8,237 nucleotides of DNA from Oscillospiraceae bacterium (GTDB lineage Bacteria; Bacillota_A; Clostridia; Oscillospirales; Oscillospiraceae), in contig JAISBX010000002.1 in the NCBI GenBank assembly GCA_031265965.1, forward strand, positions 1-8,237. Reading direction: 5' to 3'. The notes beneath the pieces were generated by a model. It was not told the DNA's origin, did not search any database, and was given only the letters and a program-made list of their open reading frames with translations. How positions within the stretch are numbered: position 1 is the stretch's first letter; every line of letters starts with the position of its first letter. Of this stretch, positions 5,294 to 8,237 are shown in pieces. A program made the translations under genes and the position numbers.

Positions 5294-6670
5294 GCGCGAC
5301 TGAAATACGGCAAGGACGGCCGCCTGCTTTTCACAAAAGACATGAAGCGCGAGTATACGCTCCTCATGCCGCAAATGCTCCCCGTAACGTTCACGATGAT
5401 GAAAAACATCTTCGAGCACTACGGGTACAAGGCCGACATGCTCACCTCCTCGCACCGGGGCATAATCGACACAGGGCTGAAGTACGTACACAACGACACG
5501 TGTTACCCCGCGCTTCTCGTCATAGGCCAGCTCATAGACGCCGTGAACAGCGGCGCGTACGATAAACATAAGGTGGCGCTTCTCATCACGCAGACCGGCG
5601 GAGGGTGCCGCGCGTCGAACTACATACACCTGCTGCGCAAGGCGCTGCGGCGCGCCGGGCTCGAGTACATACCCGTTGTGTCCGTGAATCTTTCCGGACT
5701 GGAGCGCAACCCCGGCTTCGGGCTGTCCCTGCCCATGATACGCCGTCTCGCTGCCGTCATGCTGTACGGGGATCTGCTCCTGTGGCTTGCCAACCAGTGC
5801 AAGCCGTACGAGCTCTCCGCCGGAGCGTCCGACATACTCACCGCCCACTGGACCGATACGCTCATAACGCTGTTCGGGCGCGGCAAGGGCATGTCGAGAC
5901 CGGATATGGCGCGTTACATGACGGAGATAGCCGCCGATTTCGCCAAAATAGAGCGCTCCGGCGCGCCAAAGACCCGCGTGGGAGTCGTGGGCGAGATATA
6001 TGTGAAATACGCCCCGCTCGGCAACAACAATCTCGAGGACTTCCTGCTGTCGGAGGGCTGCGAGCCCGTCGTCCCCGGCCTTACCGACTTTATGATATTC
6101 AAGGTGAACAACAGGGTCACGGACGCCGGACTGTACGGCGGCGGCAGCTTGAAGAAGCTCGTCGCGGGGATATTTCAGGGATACCTCGAGAGCTTGCAGC
6201 GCGTGATGATAGACGCTGTGAAAAGCCGGCCGGAATTCCGCCCGATGCGCCCGTTCGCCGAGCTGCGCGGGCTCGTGAAGGGTTATCTCGGCTACGGAAA
6301 CAAGATGGGCGAGGGCTGGCTGCTGACGGCAGAGATGCTCGAGCTCATACACGACGGCGCCGGCGGTATCGTGTGCGCGCAGCCGTTCGGCTGCCTGCCC
6401 AACCACGTCGCCGGCAAGGGGATGATCCGCAAGCTGAAGGACGACTACCCGCGCTCGAACATAGTGGCGGTGGACTACGACCCCGGCGCGACGCGCATAA
6501 ATCAGGAAAACCGCATAAAGCTCATGCTGGCAAACGCGGCGGCGCCGAGGAGCAGTGAAAAAATCGAAATATTCGGAGGAAAGAATGAAAAAGACGAATT
6601 TGATACGGCGCGCGGCGATTTTGCTGCTGTGCGCGGCGATGGCGGCGGCGCCGCTGACAGGCTGCGCTGA
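5291..6670 (+). CDS. 2-hydroxyacyl-CoA dehydratase-like subunit, partner of the activase
   Basis: A 459-residue protein matching the C-terminal portion of the large fused activase/dehydratase proteins of anaerobes. Recognisable segments are FTKDMKREYTLLMPQM (14-29), YVHNDTCYPALLVIGQ (65-80), ITQTGGGCRASNY (99-111), VVGEIYVKYAPLGNN (232-246), and AQPFGCLPNHVAGKG (363-377). C71, C106 and C368 lie in these segments and are likely Fe-S ligands. It presumably receives ATP-driven electrons from the upstream activase, either as a dehydratase or as a double-cubane-type reductase; which one cannot be told from sequence. It sits four bases after the activase in another frame and has its own ribosome site. 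Family-like sequence ends near residue 416 (NRIKLMLANA). The last 40 or so residues look unrelated, and the final 86 bases overlap the next gene. A stop codon in another frame at 6556-6558 would give a tidier end, so the tail may reflect a one-base deletion. The start and main body are well supported, the exact 3' end less so. Confidence 0.85.
   Translation: MARLKYGKDGRLLFTKDMKREYTLLMPQMLPVTFTMMKNIFEHYGYKADMLTSSHRGIIDTGLKYVHNDTCYPALLVIGQLIDAVNSGAYDKHKVALLITQTGGGCRASNYIHLLRKALRRAGLEYIPVVSVNLSGLERNPGFGLSLPMIRRLAAVMLYGDLLLWLANQCKPYELSAGASDILTAHWTDTLITLFGRGKGMSRPDMARYMTEIAADFAKIERSGAPKTRVGVVGEIYVKYAPLGNNNLEDFLLSEGCEPVVPGLTDFMIFKVNNRVTDAGLYGGGSLKKLVAGIFQGYLESLQRVMIDAVKSRPEFRPMRPFAELRGLVKGYLGYGNKMGEGWLLTAEMLELIHDGAGGIVCAQPFGCLPNHVAGKGMIRKLKDDYPRSNIVAVDYDPGATRINQENRIKLMLANAAAPRSSEKIEIFGGKNEKDEFDTARGDFAAVRGDGGGAADRLR
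6575..6580 (+). promoter_or_regulatory. ribosome binding site deciding the lipoprotein start
   Basis: GGAGGA lies four bases before the ATG at 6585. It excludes the in-frame GTG at 6555, which would place ten charged residues before the signal peptide and lacks a comparable site. Confidence 0.8.
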
Positions 6671-7793
6671 CACACAGGCCGAGGAGACTCCCGAGACAGC
6701 GCCGCAGACGGATGAAAGCTCGCCGCAGACGGGCGCCGATGTGGAAACGCCTGCGGAGACCTCACCGGAACCTTCAGCGGACAGCTCACCGGATTTCGCC
6801 GCGGCGAACGCGCTGCTGCCGCCATCGACCGTGATGATGACGATTAACGGCGAGAGCGCGCTGTGGGACGAGTATTTCTTCGCGAACTACGCCGTCATTT
6901 CAAGCGTGGCCTCAAATATGGCCTCGTCGTTCGGCGCGATGCCGGACTGGGATTTTCAGCTTACGGAGGATATGACGTTCGGCGAATTCGTGGCCGACGC
7001 CGCGTATAACGAGATGCTCACGAGCAGGGCGGTCGATGTCGGGGCGCAATCTCTGGGCATATCGCTCACGGACGAGGCGCGCGCCGATATTGACTCGCAG
7101 GTGGCGGCTCTGGAGGCTCAGCTCGGAGGCGCGGAGGAGCTTGCCGCTTATTTCGAGAGCGTGTACTGCTCGGAGGCAATGTTCCGCCGCATGATGGAGA
7201 CGGACTATCTGCGGAGCCTCTGTTTTGCCGAGCTGTACGGCGAAAACGGCGGGAATCTGTCCGACGGGGATATTGACAGCTATGCCGAGACGAACGGCTT
7301 TATGATGGCAAAGCACATACTCAAGCTCACAATGGACATGTCCACGAGACAGCCGCTGCCGGACGACGAGATAGCCGCGGCGCGCGCGGCGGCGGACGAA
7401 ATATTGGCGGAGCTCGACGGTTACTCCGGCGACGATTTCGGCGGCCTTTTCGACGAGCTGATGAACGCGCACAGCGAGGACTCGGGCCTTCCGGGCAATC
7501 CGGGCGGGTATCTGTTCGCCCCGGGCTCGATGGTGGCGTCGTTCGAGGACGCGACGCGCGCGCTGGAGATCGGCGAGCACAGCGGAATAGTGGAATCCGA
7601 GTACGGGCTGCATATCATATACAGGCTGCCCGTCGACTACGACGCCTCGCCGTCCTCGGCGTCAGGCTACACGCTGCGCTATATGGCGGCGAGCGAGCTG
7701 TTCGAACGCACCGCGCTGTCCACATGGCGCGACTCGCTGACCGTAGAGCTCACGGACGCATACACGTCACTGGATCTCTCCGGTGTGTTTTAG
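6585..7793 (+). CDS. lipoprotein peptidylprolyl isomerase of the PrsA/SurA parvulin type
   Basis: A 402-residue secreted lipoprotein. Residues 1-27 are a signal peptide with a basic start (KK, RR), a hydrophobic core (AAILLLCAAMAAAP) and a lipobox LTGC ending at C27, the predicted lipidated residue. Residues 28-70 are a Pro/Thr/Glu/Ser-rich flexible stalk. Residues about 85-235 resemble the helical SurA-N/chaperone module. A PpiC rotamase domain spans about 241-348, recognised by AKHIL (242-246), GNPGGYLFAPGSMV (304-317) and GIVESEYGLHIIY (334-346). PrsA-type proteins help exported proteins fold at the outer face of the membrane, which does not obviously match the cytosolic enzymes before it. 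The start overlaps the end of the upstream gene by 86 bases, so it probably shares the transcript. The protein is markedly acidic. The canonical parvulin catalytic residues were not all checked, so activity rather than a purely chaperone role is unproven. It may be a general housekeeping foldase that happens to be at the operon's end. Confidence 0.85.
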   Translation: MKKTNLIRRAAILLLCAAMAAAPLTGCADTQAEETPETAPQTDESSPQTGADVETPAETSPEPSADSSPDFAAANALLPPSTVMMTINGESALWDEYFFANYAVISSVASNMASSFGAMPDWDFQLTEDMTFGEFVADAAYNEMLTSRAVDVGAQSLGISLTDEARADIDSQVAALEAQLGGAEELAAYFESVYCSEAMFRRMMETDYLRSLCFAELYGENGGNLSDGDIDSYAETNGFMMAKHILKLTMDMSTRQPLPDDEIAAARAAADEILAELDGYSGDDFGGLFDELMNAHSEDSGLPGNPGGYLFAPGSMVASFEDATRALEIGEHSGIVESEYGLHIIYRLPVDYDASPSSASGYTLRYMAASELFERTALSTWRDSLTVELTDAYTSLDLSGVF

Positions 7794-7824
7794 AGTGGCG
7801 TAGGCGAGGGGTTGTGTGCCTTTT

Positions 7825-7848
7825 AAGCCCGCTTGACATGGCGGGCTT
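7825..7848 (+). terminator. likely transcription terminator after the lipoprotein gene
   Basis: An 8-base GC-rich stem, AAGCCCGC (7825-7832) pairing with GCGGGCTT (7841-7848), encloses an 8-base loop 32 bases past the lipoprotein stop. The T-run is short (TTTA at 7847-7850), so strength is probably moderate. TTTT also precedes the stem. Confidence 0.6.
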
Positions 7849-7861
7849 TATGCTGTAATAT
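7833..7861 (+). promoter_or_regulatory. candidate FabG-like gene promoter overlapping the terminator
   Basis: A perfect TTGACA (7833-7838) forms most of the terminator loop and is followed after exactly 17 bases by TAATAT (7856-7861), a 4-of-6 -10 box. Transcription would begin near 7868, giving a 32-base leader with AGGGGGA (7889-7895) four bases before the ATG. The perfect -35 and exact spacing make this the strongest promoter-like match in the window. Confidence 0.5.
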
Positions 7862-7899
7862 TGATTAAACTCAGATAAACGAATAAATAGGGGGACTAG

Positions 7900-8237
7900 A
7901 TGACGCTTGACGGGAAGACCGCCGTTATAACCGGCGCGTCGCGTGGGATCGGCAGGGCTATCGCGCTCCGGTTCGCGCGGGAGGGCGCGGGCGTGGCGGT
8001 GATATACGCGGGGAACGCGGACAAGGCGGGCGAGGTCTGCCGCGAGGCGCTGGAGCTCGGGGCGCCGCGCGCGGAGGCGTATAGGTGCGACGTGGGCGAT
8101 TTTGAGACGGTAAAGAGTACGGTGGGCGGCATATGCGAGGCGTTCGGGACGGTGGACATACTGGTCAACAACGCCGGCGTGACGCGCGACGGGCTCGTCA
8201 TCGCCATGAAAGAGGCGGCGTTCGACGACGTGATAAG
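7900..8237 (+). CDS. fabG: 3-oxoacyl-ACP reductase-like short-chain dehydrogenase, partial
   Basis: The first 112 codons of an SDR-family NAD(P)H-dependent reductase; the gene runs off the right edge. The Rossmann glycine motif TGASRGIG is at residues 11-18, the adenine-ring contact CDV at 63-65 and NNAG at 90-93. The text after it (VTRDGL, then AMKE) is typical of FabG, which reduces 3-oxoacyl-ACP to 3-hydroxyacyl-ACP in fatty acid synthesis. The catalytic Ser and Tyr-x-x-x-Lys lie beyond the window, so FabG cannot be separated with certainty from acetoacetyl-CoA reductase or another SDR. AGGGGGA (7889-7895) precedes the ATG. A terminator and a candidate promoter lie between it and the lipoprotein gene, so it probably starts a new transcription unit, perhaps a fatty acid synthesis cluster. 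Confidence 0.85.
   Translation, partial: MTLDGKTAVITGASRGIGRAIALRFAREGAGVAVIYAGNADKAGEVCREALELGAPRAEAYRCDVGDFETVKSTVGGICEAFGTVDILVNNAGVTRDGLVIAMKEAAFDDVI

Noticed and set aside
5605..6558. Plus-strand alternative frame inside the second dehydratase-like gene
   Set aside because: It is Arg-rich, has no domain and lies wholly within a conserved gene. It is useful only because its stop at 6556-6558 suggests where the true gene might end.
5207..6673. Minus-strand open frame of 488 codons, longer than the sense gene it covers
   Set aside because: The sense strand encodes conserved dehydratase motifs. The antisense product is rich in His, Arg, Ala and Val without a domain and is explained by codon bias.
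6912..7613. Minus-strand open frame opposite the lipoprotein gene
   Set aside because: It is antisense to a protein with a clear signal peptide and PpiC domain; composition is typical of a shadow frame.
1..8237. CRISPR arrays, tRNA or rRNA genes, insertion sequences, riboswitches
   Set aside because: No spaced repeats, cloverleaf-like segment, transposase reading frame, terminal inverted repeats or recognisable riboswitch core was found by eye on either strand.

Overview
The window reads as a piece of a Gram-positive, probably anaerobic clostridial (Firmicutes) chromosome. The reasons are a lipoprotein PrsA/parvulin-type foldase with a Thr/Pro/Glu/Ser-rich stalk, strong GGAGG-type ribosome sites, and an oxygen-sensitive 2-hydroxyacyl-CoA dehydratase-type activase. 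The phylum is an inference; a GC-rich Synergistota-like anaerobe is not excluded. From about position 2400 onward the DNA is very GC-rich, yet isoleucine is written mostly as ATA, an unusual combination that may help place the source.

Layout. Positions 1-203 are AT-rich and hold no gene; they contain a long perfect-stem hairpin (133-177) downstream of an IclR-family regulator and possible leftward promoter elements near the left edge. The IclR regulator (204-974, minus strand) diverges from a rightward gene set. The 218-base divergent spacer holds a well-formed candidate promoter in each direction plus several inverted repeats that could be operators. The rightward set is a UroD/MtaA-like methyltransferase-family protein (1193-2269), a large two-ATPase activase with DUF2229 and a dehydratase-like region (2317-5286), a second dehydratase-like subunit (5291-6670), and a peptidylprolyl-isomerase lipoprotein (6585-7793). 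The last three are tightly packed, with gaps or overlaps of +4 and -86 bases, which suggests one transcript. It ends at a hairpin at 7825-7848. A FabG-like reductase starts at 7900 and runs off the right edge; its likely promoter overlaps that hairpin.

How the genes may work together. The BadF/BcrA/HgdC ATPases use ATP to drive an electron from a [4Fe-4S] cluster to a dehydratase-type or double-cubane Fe-S partner at very low potential. UroD/MtaA-like proteins move methyl groups to or from corrinoids or thiols with a zinc His-x-Cys...Cys site, and this one keeps all three candidate ligands. The pairing under an IclR regulator suggests a substrate-induced, ATP-dependent low-potential module, perhaps for demethylation of a small molecule or reactivation of a corrinoid. 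No corrinoid-binding protein, CoA-transferase or substrate-specific dehydratase subunit is visible, so the substrate is unknown. This coupling is the main candidate for an undescribed system here, and it is inference from gene order and family knowledge.
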